A DNA stretch of 64,000 nt, taken from Eubacterium sp. Its GTDB lineage: Bacteria > Bacillota > Clostridia > Lachnospirales > Lachnospiraceae. How positions within the stretch are numbered: position 1 is the stretch's first letter; each line of letters begins with the position of its first letter. Positions 42,372 through 52,236 of this stretch are shown here, piece after piece. Below the pieces are notes generated by a model. It was not told the origin of the DNA. It saw only the letters and a program-made list of their open reading frames with translations, and searched no databases. The stretch spans positions 1-64,000 of the forward strand of contig JAAWJJ010000006.1 of NCBI GenBank assembly GCA_022796875.1, written 5' to 3'. The position numbers and the translations under genes are program-made.

Positions 42372-43904
42372 ATGAATATTAAAGAAGCCAAAAACCAGAT
42401 CAAAAACACCGCTATTGCCTACCTTTCCAAAAATGAATACGGTGAATACCGTATCCCCCTTTCCAGACAGCGTCCGGTATTTCTTATGGGCGCTCCCGGC
42501 ATCGGGAAAACGGCTATTATGGAACAGATCAGCCAGGAATTGAATATTGCTTTTCTTTCCTATTCCATGACGCATCACACCAGACAGAGCGCCCTTGGAC
42601 TTCCCTGGCTCAGTGAAAAACAATATGGCAGCAAAACCTGCCGGGTTTCCGAATATTCGATGAGCGAAATCATTGCCTCCGTCTATGAAAAAATGGAAAC
42701 GACCGGACTCAATGAGGGGATTTTATTTCTGGATGAAATAAACTGCGTTTCCGAAACTCTGGCTCCGGCCATATTACAGTTTTTACAGTATAAAACGTTC
42801 GGGCAGCATCGTATTCCGGAAGGCTGGATCGTTACTGCCGCCGGGAATCCACCCGAATTTAATAACTCCGTACGGGAATTTGACGCCGTTACTTTTGACC
42901 GCCTGAAAGTCATTACTGCCGTACCGGATTATCAGATCTGGCGCGAGTATGCTGCAGCGGCAAATATCCATTCTTCCATCATCAGCTACCTGGATTTAAA
43001 AAACGACGATTTCTATTTTGTAAAAACTACCATAGACGGACAGCAGATCGTAACACCGCGCGCCTGGGAAGATCTGTCGATCATGATGCGCGTAAGCGAA
43101 AAACTGGGCTTGCCCGTAGATAAGCTTCTGGTCGGGCAATATATTCAGAATCTGCGCATTGCCAAAGACTTTTCCATTTATTACGAGCTGTATAATAAAT
43201 ATAAGCACGAGTATTCAATTGAAAATATTCTGAATGGAAACTGGGACTCCCAACTGGAAAAAAAAGCAAAATCTGCTCCTTTTGACGAACGGATATCATT
43301 AATTGAGATACTTTTGGATCATATTTCTTCCGAAATCCGCTCTTCGAATCAAAAACAGGCCGTTTTTCAGACTCTGACTTCCGTTTTCTCCGACATCAGG
43401 ACAAACCTTGAGGCCGGACAATGCTCCGGCAGCCAAACGGAGGACGCGCATAACGATCTTATCAAACATCTGGAACAGGCGCACGCAAATGTCCTGTCGG
43501 ACTTTCAAACGCAACAGGCTAAGGGGCTGTTGTCCGACAGCCGGAAAGAACTCAAACGCAAAGTTCTGGAAAAACTGGAAACCTATATCGTACGCCTGAA
43601 ACAGTCCTGTAACGCAAACGCAGATTTTTCTGCTCTGAAATCACTGTTTGAGAAGGATACTGCCTGTTTTAAAGAACAGGCGCGCCTCATCCGGTCACGG
43701 CTGGAACAACTTTTTACCTTTGCAGAAACCATGTATGGGGAAGAAAACGAAATCCTTATGATCGTTTCCTCTTTGACCGGAGATCACGACTGCATCGCCT
43801 TTATCCATCAGTTTGGCTGTGAAAAATACAATAAATACAATAAAAAACTCTTATTTTTTGAGCGTCAGCAGGAAATTGAAAACAAATTACAGAAAGGAGA
43901 ATGA
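42372..43904 (+). CDS. MoxR-type AAA+ ATPase
   Basis: 510 residues. Walker A GAPGIGKT (40-47), Walker B GILFLDEIN (116-124), sensor 1 in GWIVTAAGNPPEFN and an arginine-finger region identify an AAA+ MoxR-like chaperone ATPase (residues about 1-290). The long helical C-terminal part (300-510) is family-unassigned. MoxR ATPases normally pair with vWA proteins to remodel or assemble partner complexes; the vWA gene here lies 6.5 kb away on the other strand. It overlaps the LRR gene start. Confidence 0.88.
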   Translation: MNIKEAKNQIKNTAIAYLSKNEYGEYRIPLSRQRPVFLMGAPGIGKTAIMEQISQELNIAFLSYSMTHHTRQSALGLPWLSEKQYGSKTCRVSEYSMSEIIASVYEKMETTGLNEGILFLDEINCVSETLAPAILQFLQYKTFGQHRIPEGWIVTAAGNPPEFNNSVREFDAVTFDRLKVITAVPDYQIWREYAAAANIHSSIISYLDLKNDDFYFVKTTIDGQQIVTPRAWEDLSIMMRVSEKLGLPVDKLLVGQYIQNLRIAKDFSIYYELYNKYKHEYSIENILNGNWDSQLEKKAKSAPFDERISLIEILLDHISSEIRSSNQKQAVFQTLTSVFSDIRTNLEAGQCSGSQTEDAHNDLIKHLEQAHANVLSDFQTQQAKGLLSDSRKELKRKVLEKLETYIVRLKQSCNANADFSALKSLFEKDTACFKEQARLIRSRLEQLFTFAETMYGEENEILMIVSSLTGDHDCIAFIHQFGCEKYNKYNKKLLFFERQQEIENKLQKGE

Positions 43905-45433
43905 GCATGGCCCGCTTCTTCAGTATTCCCGCAAAACAAAAAAACGGTACCCTGGAAATTACCGGAGCAGACGGGGAAGAAGAAATCCTCATCATTCCCT
44001 CCCGCTGGAACGGTTTTAAGGTATCCGGCGTTGCACGTTCGGCCTTTCGCAGTCAACAGAAACTGCGGCACGTTACTATTTCAGAAGAAATTGATACCAT
44101 TGATGTCGGAGCCTTTTTGGGCTGTTCCAACCTGGAAAAAGCGGTTTTACCGGATTCTCTTTCATCCATCGCTGCAAACGCTTTCTGCCAGTGTACGCGT
44201 TTGAATCATCTGCAGCTTCCGGCCTGCCTGAACCATATTGGAAGCGAAGCGTTCAAAGACTGCCGCAGCCTTACCGAAATCGCTTTTTCCCATGTACCGC
44301 AATATGTCGGCTACGACTGTTTTCTGCACACTCCTCTGGCAGAAATCACCTCGGAAGGCATCGTACATATTTCAGGAAAGATCCTGCTTTCCTATCAGGG
44401 AACTGCCGCCACGCTGACGATTCCCGACGGAATCGTTACGATCGCTGCCGGCGCTTTTCAGGAAAACGATTCTTTAAAACAGGTAATTTGTCCGCCGTCG
44501 CTACGTTTTATCGGCGAAAAAGCTTTTTTTCATTGCAGTTCTTTAAAAACCGTACGAGGTCTGGAACAGGTTTCCTGGATGGGAGCTTACGCATTTGCCG
44601 AATGTATCCATTTGCAGCAAATTCTGATACCGCTCGCCCTGACTGAAATTCCAAATGGAGCTTTTTGCGGATGCAGCCAGGCAAAGCAAATTTATTTCCC
44701 CCAAAATCTGTCCCGCATTGGCAGTTTCGCTTTCGCGCATTGCTCTGAAATTACCGGCATCCTGCTGCCCGAACATGTGGCGTTTCTGGGACGGTCCGCT
44801 TTTTACGGATGCAGCCGTTTACAGTCGGTAAAATTACCTTCCGATTTACAGACGGCCGGGGAAGACATATTCGGAGAATGTTCTTCCCTCTTGCGCCTGG
44901 AAACGGAAAAATGGACTGGAAGTTACGGAAATTTCGGTATCCCCCAGCCAATCGACCTTATATTAAAAAACAACCGTACACAACAGACGGCTGTTCTTTT
45001 CTACTCCGACAACCTGGAACGTTTTACTCCCGGCGGATGCGCCCGGCTGCGTCTTTCCCTTTTTGACGCTCCGGAATATATTGATTTTACTGAATATGAC
45101 GACTGCCTGCTGCAGCTTCGCACCCGGACGGATCAGGCGCATTTTATCTTAAACCGTCTGCTTCATCCGGAAAAACTGTCTTCTGAAAAGCAACAGGAAT
45201 ATGAACGGTTCATCTGTACTTATGCCAGGGAAAGCCTGGCTGTGATTGTTGCCCGCGATATGGAAGATGCCGCTTATTTCTTATGTAAAAACCGTCTGGT
45301 ATCTGAAGAAAATCTGACTTTTGCCGTAAATCTTGCTATTGAACGGCAAAAGCCGACTCTTCTTCTGCTCTTTATGAATTATCACCAAACACCGGCTTCT
45401 GCTGATCCACTAGACGACTTATTTCAATTATAA
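43901..45433 (+). CDS. BspA-type leucine-rich repeat protein without export signal
   Basis: 510 residues. About ten LRR_5 repeats (SAFRSQQKLRHVTISEEIDT, GAFLGCSNLEKAVLPDSLSS, and so on) fill residues about 40-330. A helical domain of about 180 residues follows (residues 330-510). Unlike secreted BspA proteins it has no signal peptide, sortase motif or bacterial Ig domain and is probably cytosolic. The first ATG overlaps the moxR stop (ATGA); the second (43907) is better spaced from AAAGGAG. Likely a protein-interaction partner of the MoxR system. Confidence 0.8.
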   Translation: MSMARFFSIPAKQKNGTLEITGADGEEEILIIPSRWNGFKVSGVARSAFRSQQKLRHVTISEEIDTIDVGAFLGCSNLEKAVLPDSLSSIAANAFCQCTRLNHLQLPACLNHIGSEAFKDCRSLTEIAFSHVPQYVGYDCFLHTPLAEITSEGIVHISGKILLSYQGTAATLTIPDGIVTIAAGAFQENDSLKQVICPPSLRFIGEKAFFHCSSLKTVRGLEQVSWMGAYAFAECIHLQQILIPLALTEIPNGAFCGCSQAKQIYFPQNLSRIGSFAFAHCSEITGILLPEHVAFLGRSAFYGCSRLQSVKLPSDLQTAGEDIFGECSSLLRLETEKWTGSYGNFGIPQPIDLILKNNRTQQTAVLFYSDNLERFTPGGCARLRLSLFDAPEYIDFTEYDDCLLQLRTRTDQAHFILNRLLHPEKLSSEKQQEYERFICTYARESLAVIVARDMEDAAYFLCKNRLVSEENLTFAVNLAIERQKPTLLLLFMNYHQTPASADPLDDLFQL

Positions 45434-45443
45434 CGGATTGCTT

Positions 45444-46406
45444 TTATTCCTCCAGTTTTTCATTAGAACCTGCTACCACCGGAATACCGTATCCCTCCTG
45501 CATCATATCCCGGATGCGAAGCAGGTTCTCTTCCCAGACGGAACGCTCCGGCATTTTATACTCCTCTCCCATCGGATACGGTGCTCCGAGAGAATTGTAT
45601 TTTTCTATCCCCATTTTCCGGTAAGGCAAAAGCTGCACCTGCACCACCGCGTCCCCTAAACGGTCGCGGATGAACTCCGCCGTCGCCCGGAGATTCTTTT
45701 TGCTGTCGTTAATCTGCCAGATGACCGGAACCCGTACCACCAGTTTTACGCCGGCCCGCGCCGCTTTTTCCATATTTGACAAGATTTGCTCATTCCCTGC
45801 GCCGCACCATTTTTTATGCGCTTCACTGTCCATATTTTTAATATCCGTTATCATTAAATCCGTAACGCCGTAAAATTTTTCCAGTATATCATACGCGCAA
45901 TGCATACTCGTTTCCACACAGGTATGTATTCCTTTTTGTTTACATTCCTTTAAAATCTCCAGCGCAAATTCCCACTGTACCGCTACCTCGCCGCCATTTA
46001 AAGTAATGCCGCCGCCGGATTTCTGATAATAGATCTCATCGCGCATTACCTCTTTCATAACTTCCTCCACTGTCATGATATCGCCCCAGGATTTGATCGC
46101 ATGGGTAAAGCAGGCCCCTGCGCAATTCATGCAGGAAATACAGGCCGCATTACTTCCGATAACAATTCCCTCTTCCGAAAATTCCAGCGGTTTTCCGTTC
46201 TGCGGGCAGGCTTTTAAACAGGCGCCGCATTTCTCTTTCCCGATACATTTGGACGGATAAATACCGAGCTGCCGTTTCGGATGGATGCTTTCCGGGTTAC
46301 TGCACCACTTGCAGTGCATCGGACAGCCCTTTAAAAAAACTTCCGTACGGATACCCGGGCCGTCGTGTACGGTAAAACGCTGTATATTAAATACAATTCC
46401 ACTCAT
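45444..46406 (-). CDS. Glycyl radical enzyme activase (radical SAM)
   Basis: About 320 residues from MSGIVFNIQRFTVHDGPGIR. The radical-SAM motif is CPMHCKWC (CxxxCxxC); next comes a ferredoxin-like insert with two clusters (CIGKEKCGACLKACPQNG and CISCMNCAGACFTHA), as in the GRE activases of dehydratases rather than the short PFL activase. It abstracts a hydrogen from the GRE glycine with SAM. A longer open frame upstream lacks a good ribosome site; a TTG 9 bases earlier is an alternative. It follows GRE 1 by 127 bases and is the only activase in the window. Confidence 0.92.
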   Translation of the reverse strand: MSGIVFNIQRFTVHDGPGIRTEVFLKGCPMHCKWCSNPESIHPKRQLGIYPSKCIGKEKCGACLKACPQNGKPLEFSEEGIVIGSNAACISCMNCAGACFTHAIKSWGDIMTVEEVMKEVMRDEIYYQKSGGGITLNGGEVAVQWEFALEILKECKQKGIHTCVETSMHCAYDILEKFYGVTDLMITDIKNMDSEAHKKWCGAGNEQILSNMEKAARAGVKLVVRVPVIWQINDSKKNLRATAEFIRDRLGDAVVQVQLLPYRKMGIEKYNSLGAPYPMGEEYKMPERSVWEENLLRIRDMMQEGYGIPVVAGSNEKLEE

Positions 46407-46533
46407 TTTTGCCAAATTTTCACCTCTGCCGTTTTGTTTTTCTATCTGAGCTACACATTCGTCTACGCAGACACCCCCGGCCGACAGAGCCGTGTCCTGG
46501 CGGTCAGGGGTATTATTATACATAAAGTCTGTT

Positions 46534-49035
46534 TTAGAAAGATAATTCCGTTCTGCCGATCAGGTCGCTTTGTAATTCCTGGCTTAACTCCGTAAAGAAT
46601 GCGGAATATCCTGCCACGCGAACCATGAGGTCTTTGTATTTTTTCGGCGTCTGCTGCGCTTTTTGCAGCACGTCTTTGCTCGTTACGTTAAACTGGCTCT
46701 GCATACCACCTTTGTAAAAATAGCCCTGCATCAGATTCATGAAATTATCAAGTCCCGTATCTCCGCTTAAAGTATCCGGAGTAAACTTCCAGTTTAAAAT
46801 GACGCCGTTTGCAATACGCGCCTGATCCAGTTTTGCCAGCGAATCCGCTACCGCCATAGGTCCTTTCACATCATGGGAAACGCCGCCCGGATGCGCAGGT
46901 CCCAGACAATCCGATACCGGTTCTCCGCTCACTCGGCCATCCGGCGTAGCGGTACACCCCATTCCGCAAGGAACATTGATGGATACGGAATATACTCCCG
47001 GTCGGAATTCACCGCCGCGGGCATTCGGACGATGTTCCACAAATTCACAGTATTTGTTCATGACATACTGCGCCATCTCGTCTGCATAATCATCGTCGTT
47101 CCCATAATGATGTACCTGATCGCTGTTTACATATGCCTGCAGCGCTTCATAACCTTTCCAGTCCGCCTTCAGTGCTTTCATCAGTTCTTCTCCGGTCACT
47201 TTCTTTTCTTCAAATACAAGCTGCTTTATCGTCGTCAGGGAATCCGCAACCGTTCCCAAACCTACGCACTGCGGTCCGGTATAATTATAACGCGCGCCGC
47301 CGGAACTGATATCCTGTCCTTTGTCGATGCAGTCGTTGACTAACAATGACAAATACGGAAGCGGCTTGTTTTTCTGGTGAACCAGATCCATGGTATTCAG
47401 TGTGGAAACCATGCAGTCGATCCAGTATTTTAACTGTATTTCAAACGCTTTTTTTACCTCGTCAAAAGATTTAAAATCTGCCAGCGTGCCGTTATCCGGG
47501 CCCGCCTGTTCTCCGGTTGCCGGATCACGTCCTCCGTTTAATGCAAAACTCAGCACTTTGGCCGTGTTAAAGTAATCCGCATCATGCCATCCGTAAGTAA
47601 ACCCAGGCACTTCCGGTTCCACGCAGCCGATACCGACCCAGTTTCTGGCCTGTTCCATCGGCACCCCGTAATTCAGCATGGACTCAATCACTTTATCGTC
47701 ATTGTAGATCTTTGGCTCGCCGGTTCCAATACGGATAACGTTAAACGTCTTTGTCCAGAATTCTTTCGGATTTTTGTTGGAAAGACGTACTCCCATCCAC
47801 GGATTCGTAATTCTTGTATGCGCATGCGCATCCAGTACCATGTAGGATACGTCATTGACGGCGTCATTTCCTGCCGCATCCACGCCGCCGACATTCAGCG
47901 CAGTACCGCCCCATCCGATACCGGAAGCAATAATCGTTTCCCCGAAACAGCGGATCTTTCGAAGCTGATCCATCTTAATAAAGGAACATTCAATTAATTC
48001 CTGCATAAATTCACGCGTCAGAATATTTTCTTTGATACTGTATTCATAATAAGGCCCCATAATCTGATCAAAACGTCCGTATGTTACCGAATGTCCGTTT
48101 GATTCGATCAGAATCAGATTTGTTGCCAGCCACCAGAGCTGCGCAGCCTCCCAGAAATCTCTTGCCGGCTTTTCCGCTACCCATTCGCAATTTGCAGAAA
48201 TTCTCTCCAGTTCCTTTTTCCGATCCGCGTCTTTACATTCCTCAGCCATAGTTGCAGCCAGCCTGGAATACCGTTTAAAGTAAGTCATGGCGCCCTCCAG
48301 AGAAATCAGCTGCGCCTGCCAGAATTCCCGCTGTTTTGTCGCTTCCGGCGAACTTCCCAGTACCAGTCCCGCCAGCTTTTCCTCTACTTTTTTCTTTAAT
48401 CCGCCAAATCCGTTTTTTAATAATGTCGGATAATCCACGCTGACATGGCCGATTCCATTATAAGAATAGAGATCGTTCGCATACATTCCGTTCCCCAGCA
48501 GCGTACTTCCGCTTGCTTCTTCTTTGGTAAGCGCTTTTTTGATCAGGTCGACATTGGAAACGCCTTCCCATTTCGGCGCGATTTCACGGATCACTTTGCG
48601 GTTCTCTTCCGATACAATGTATCTGTCATTGGAACGCTCTGAAAAATCCGGAATAGACGTATCGTCCATTTCTTCTACCAGCCACTGAATCGAGAAATCC
48701 GGATACAACGGCGCATGCCACGCCGGCGCTGCGATCTCACCGACGATCAGTTCTTCTTCGTCGATATGTATCGTAACTTTGGAAAGGACGTCGCGGAATG
48801 CTTTTGCCACTTTGATCATCTGCGGTTCCCCTTTATACTTTTCATAGGATTCCGTAAGAATCTCAGCTCTTTCCGTATCTACCCTGCTGGATACATTTTT
48901 GGTTTTTTCCAGCATGGAATTGATCCTTGTGAACGGAGAAATCGAATCGTCCAGGCCGGACACTCCGACGCCCCATACTTTATCATACGGTTCAATTGCC
49001 TGCGGACGGGTGTTCATTGCTTCATTTTCTGCCAT
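46534..49035 (-). CDS. Glycyl radical enzyme 1 (dehydratase/lyase class)
   Basis: 833 residues from the AAGGAGG-led ATG at 49035. The thiyl site is GCVEP (C471, E473), the glycyl site is VRVAGYSA (G809). H197 (GIGHVSVDY), H315/S316 (SNGHSVTYGR) and D485 (YGWHD) sit where glycerol dehydratase has H164, H281/S282 and D447. The Cys-Glu pair excludes pyruvate formate-lyase, which uses Cys-Cys. It should catalyse radical elimination of water or another leaving group from a small substrate. No BMC shell genes accompany it. The middle gene of MFS-GRE-activase. Confidence 0.88.
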   Translation of the reverse strand: MAENEAMNTRPQAIEPYDKVWGVGVSGLDDSISPFTRINSMLEKTKNVSSRVDTERAEILTESYEKYKGEPQMIKVAKAFRDVLSKVTIHIDEEELIVGEIAAPAWHAPLYPDFSIQWLVEEMDDTSIPDFSERSNDRYIVSEENRKVIREIAPKWEGVSNVDLIKKALTKEEASGSTLLGNGMYANDLYSYNGIGHVSVDYPTLLKNGFGGLKKKVEEKLAGLVLGSSPEATKQREFWQAQLISLEGAMTYFKRYSRLAATMAEECKDADRKKELERISANCEWVAEKPARDFWEAAQLWWLATNLILIESNGHSVTYGRFDQIMGPYYEYSIKENILTREFMQELIECSFIKMDQLRKIRCFGETIIASGIGWGGTALNVGGVDAAGNDAVNDVSYMVLDAHAHTRITNPWMGVRLSNKNPKEFWTKTFNVIRIGTGEPKIYNDDKVIESMLNYGVPMEQARNWVGIGCVEPEVPGFTYGWHDADYFNTAKVLSFALNGGRDPATGEQAGPDNGTLADFKSFDEVKKAFEIQLKYWIDCMVSTLNTMDLVHQKNKPLPYLSLLVNDCIDKGQDISSGGARYNYTGPQCVGLGTVADSLTTIKQLVFEEKKVTGEELMKALKADWKGYEALQAYVNSDQVHHYGNDDDYADEMAQYVMNKYCEFVEHRPNARGGEFRPGVYSVSINVPCGMGCTATPDGRVSGEPVSDCLGPAHPGGVSHDVKGPMAVADSLAKLDQARIANGVILNWKFTPDTLSGDTGLDNFMNLMQGYFYKGGMQSQFNVTSKDVLQKAQQTPKKYKDLMVRVAGYSAFFTELSQELQSDLIGRTELSF

Positions 49036-49112
49036 AAAAATTTCCTCCTTCTTTGCAGTATGATCTGCATTTTTCATATTCATGCGGTTATTTCTTTTCC
49101 GCTTCATTTCTT

Positions 49113-50303
49113 TTATGCTGCATTTTTATTTTTCAAATTTATGATCATAAAGACGACTGCCAGAATCACTACGATGATCACTGCAAAAATCATGGACCAC
49201 TGGTTCGGAATCAATTTTCCGCCTGCTGCCGCCGCCAGGGCAACTCCCGCCGGGGTCACAATATACGGACAGATTGCCATACCTGCATTTTGTAAACAGG
49301 TGGCGATGGAAGTCGCCATTTCGGAAGACGCCTGGTCTACCGAACTTCCCGCCCCTGTCAGGATACACGGCATACAGATAGAAAATGCAAGGCCGCAGAC
49401 AAACGCTCCCACATAAGATAACGCCAGGTTCGGAGCATAGGTCATGATCAGATAGGATACCGCCAGCAGCAAACATCCGACGGTTAATGTCAGCCGTTTG
49501 CAGGCGCTTAAAATCTTACCGAATATAAATCCCATAATCAGGCCGCCCAGAGCAAAGAGCGCAAGAGAATAACCTGCCGCTGCGGAACCGCCAAGGTTCA
49601 GTTCCGTTATAATGGAAGACGCGGAATTGGAATATGTCTGACCTGCAATCATATATATGAAAAATGCAATACACCATACCCACATCATACCGGTCGGTTT
49701 AAACGTAACTTTTTCTCCGGTTTCCGTCACTTTCTCCGGTTTTTTATACGGAATACAGACCACTGTCGCAATCAGGGAAATAATAGCTACCAGATGTACG
49801 AGGAACGCCACGTTCCAACTGATCGTTCCCAGATTTCCGGCTACCAGTGCAAAAATGATTGCTCCCAGCATTTGAAAAGCCGTCATCGTTCCCATTACTT
49901 TTCCGCGTTCATTCGGATCTTCAAAATTCTCCACAACCAATGCGGCGCACAAGGACTGCACCATGCCAAGTCCGATACCAAATATAACTCTCATTGCCAG
50001 GATCGCATTGAGGCTGTCCATAAAAAACGGCACTACTCCGCCAATCAGCCATAAAAGTACGCCTGCGATCATCAATGTCTTTTTGGGAACGCTCCTCATC
50101 AGTCTTCCGGTAATCAATGTCATTGGTATTACGATCAGACATGGAATAGAAATCAGATAGGTAATAACCATCGTCTGATTTGCTTCCGGAAAAGCTCCGA
50201 TAATATTCGCAATATTACTTGATACGGCAATCACTCCCATCATTAAAATTGCGCAAAGATAAATGCCGACTTTTACTTTGCCCTTGTTTGCTGTTTTTTC
50301 CAT
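49113..50303 (-). CDS. MFS transporter of GRE operon 1
   Basis: About 396 residues, twelve predicted helices. KVGIYLCAILMMGVIAVSSN opens the first helix, and the A-motif-like loop GRLMRSVPKKTLMIAGVLLW lies between helices 2 and 3. The start at 50303 follows AAAGGAGAG. It is 77 bases upstream of the GRE 1 gene, so it is expected to bring in the GRE substrate or export its product. A small dyad (CAGGCG-TAC-CGCCTG, 50346-50360) lies in the leader. Confidence 0.85.
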   Translation of the reverse strand: MEKTANKGKVKVGIYLCAILMMGVIAVSSNIANIIGAFPEANQTMVITYLISIPCLIVIPMTLITGRLMRSVPKKTLMIAGVLLWLIGGVVPFFMDSLNAILAMRVIFGIGLGMVQSLCAALVVENFEDPNERGKVMGTMTAFQMLGAIIFALVAGNLGTISWNVAFLVHLVAIISLIATVVCIPYKKPEKVTETGEKVTFKPTGMMWVWCIAFFIYMIAGQTYSNSASSIITELNLGGSAAAGYSLALFALGGLIMGFIFGKILSACKRLTLTVGCLLLAVSYLIMTYAPNLALSYVGAFVCGLAFSICMPCILTGAGSSVDQASSEMATSIATCLQNAGMAICPYIVTPAGVALAAAAGGKLIPNQWSMIFAVIIVVILAVVFMIINLKNKNAA

Positions 50304-50345
50304 AAGCTTCTTCTCTCCTTTTCTATTCATATTTTCCCTGACTAC

Positions 50346-50360
50346 CAGGCGTACCGCCTG
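50346..50360. promoter_or_regulatory. Dyad upstream of GRE operon 1
   Basis: CAGGCG-TAC-CGCCTG, perfect 6-base arms, in the 160-base gap between the vWA gene and the MFS gene. It may be an operator or a leader hairpin. Confidence 0.35.
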
Positions 50361-50464
50361 ATAACTGTTTTACACTATCATTGTAACTGCCCGCAAAAAA
50401 TTTGTATTCGTTGTTTTTACCTAAACGCTGTTTTCTTTTTGTGTTTTTTGCCACTTTTCACGCC

Positions 50465-51946
50465 CTATATGATAATCTCTTCTATTTCCTCCTCCGTGAG
50501 AATTACTTTCATTGCCCACACCGGAAACCCGGTTTCCGATTCGCAGTGATCCCCTGTAAAAATAAAAGCGGTTTTATAAGATGCCGGCGTTTTCGGATAA
50601 GTTCCCAGTCCGTCCGTAAAATAAAGCAGTCCCTGTACTGCATGTAATTTCTTTTCCGTTAACAGCCGGTCCACATAAGCAAACGCCGGCCGGAAATCAG
50701 TACCGCCATGCCCGTATACCGTAAAGCTGTTCAGATAATCCCGTATTTCCTGTGCAGATTCCAACAGTACCGCATGCTGCACTTTGGCATCACATTGGAT
50801 TAGGCAGATCCTGCTTCCGGAAAAGAAACTTCCGTCAGACTGTAAAATAGAAAATGTACTTTCCAAAAAACGCCGGATCGTCTGTTTTGAAATCGAACCG
50901 GAAGTATCTATGACAATCACAAATTCCCGGATTTTTTTCATTTCCCGGTACTCTAACGGTTCCATCAACGGCATATCCGCATACAGATTTAATCCATACA
51001 TATACCAGATATAATCAAATTCCTCCGGGTTGGTACTTATCGTTTCTTTCTGCACGGCAAACCGTCGTAAAAATTCCGCATAATCCACTTTATCGCGTGC
51101 CGCTTCCCGTATCTGATAACTGAAAGCGCCGGCATGCGCTCCTTTCTCCAAAGATTCTGCTTCCAGTGAAACTTTCATCGTATCCGCAATCTGTTTCCAT
51201 AATTCCGCAATCTCTGCTTTCGGAAGCGCATATACATGTCCAGAATCCGTAATCCCGAGATCTGAAAATACTTTTGCGGTATACGCCCCTCCCTTGTCAA
51301 TATCCGTTTCTTCTTCCCCGGAATACCAAAACGTATGGTCATCACGGGAAAAGAAATGCGCCTGACGGCATTTCTCACTGTCGATCTTTTCAAACAATTT
51401 TTTCCCGAACTCATCTTTCCTGAAAAGATGATAGATTTTTTCGGCGGAAAGCAGATGCAGTTTTTCTTTTAAAACCGAAAGATATTCCGCCTGGCATGTT
51501 TCCTGCGGAATCTGAGTATCCCTTATCTCCAGTTCACGAATCAGATTTTCTACCGCAATATCGCAAGCCAGATCCCAGACCCGCCGATCAACAGAACCGC
51601 TTATGTCAAAATGACGAAAAACACAATGCAGCAGCGTATGTAAAAAATCCCGATGCAGGAAAGCGCGCCGGTTGAGAAAACACTCGATCACATACGAAAT
51701 CCCATAGTATAAGTATCTGCCATCCGTACCCAGTCCCGTAATTTTGGAATGGGAACGCAGCGGCAGCGCATAAATCGCCCGGTCAAAGTACCTGAATGTA
51801 ACGAGCAGCGTCCGTCTGACCAGCTCCATAATCTCTTCCGCCGTTTTTTCCCTTTTCTGATTATCATTCTGTTTGCTTTCATTTTGCCTGTCTTCATTCC
51901 GCTTATTTTCATCCCGCCTGGTTTCATTCTGTTTCTCTTTCCGCAT
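50465..51946 (-). CDS. vWA-like protein with metallopeptidase-like N-terminus (DUF2201 type)
   Basis: 493 residues. A hydrophilic tail (about 1-35) leads into a helical domain with a histidine cluster HRDFLHTLLHCVFRHFD, reminiscent of the zincin-like N-terminal domain of DUF2201 proteins. The C-terminal vWA domain has the MIDAS motif FVIVIDTSGSISK and the downstream YGHGGTDFRPAF threonine/aspartate. DUF2201 proteins typically pair with MoxR ATPases. It lies beyond the GRE operon from the MoxR gene and on the opposite strand. Cytosolic. Confidence 0.8.
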   Translation of the reverse strand: MRKEKQNETRRDENKRNEDRQNESKQNDNQKREKTAEEIMELVRRTLLVTFRYFDRAIYALPLRSHSKITGLGTDGRYLYYGISYVIECFLNRRAFLHRDFLHTLLHCVFRHFDISGSVDRRVWDLACDIAVENLIRELEIRDTQIPQETCQAEYLSVLKEKLHLLSAEKIYHLFRKDEFGKKLFEKIDSEKCRQAHFFSRDDHTFWYSGEEETDIDKGGAYTAKVFSDLGITDSGHVYALPKAEIAELWKQIADTMKVSLEAESLEKGAHAGAFSYQIREAARDKVDYAEFLRRFAVQKETISTNPEEFDYIWYMYGLNLYADMPLMEPLEYREMKKIREFVIVIDTSGSISKQTIRRFLESTFSILQSDGSFFSGSRICLIQCDAKVQHAVLLESAQEIRDYLNSFTVYGHGGTDFRPAFAYVDRLLTEKKLHAVQGLLYFTDGLGTYPKTPASYKTAFIFTGDHCESETGFPVWAMKVILTEEEIEEIII

Positions 51947-52102
51947 ATGTCATTCCTCCGTATATGACCCGTCCTTCCTTTGAAATTACATACTTTTTCA
52001 TAGTAAAGAACTATTTTCCGGTATCCAATAGATTTTCTGAACAAACAATTGTATTTTTCCGGAAAATAATACAATACTACAAAAAAAAATAATCCTTTTT
52101 TC

Positions 52103-52146
52103 TTTTTTGCACATATTAATCTGTAGTTTGAGCATTTTGCACAAAT
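52103..52146. promoter_or_regulatory. Two TTTTGCACA boxes ahead of the first PucR gene
   Basis: TTTTGCACA occurs at 52105-52113 and TTTTGCACAAAT at 52135-52146, about 30 bases apart. The inverse TGCACAAA and TTTTTGTGCA recur at 55323-55350 before butyrate kinase. A shared binding site for the PucR-type regulators is inferred from placement. Confidence 0.4.
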
Positions 52147-52236
52147 CAATTTTCGGTATTTTCATTTAAAATAAATTTACAAATACCAGTACAACAACTA
52201 TTCCTTTTTCGTTGTACCGGAAAGGAGGGTTTTCCG

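Noticed and set aside
46534-49035. Pyruvate formate-lyase assignment for the GREs
   Set aside because: PFL uses adjacent cysteines; both GREs here have Cys-Val-Glu-Pro with the dehydratase-type His/Ser/Asp positions.
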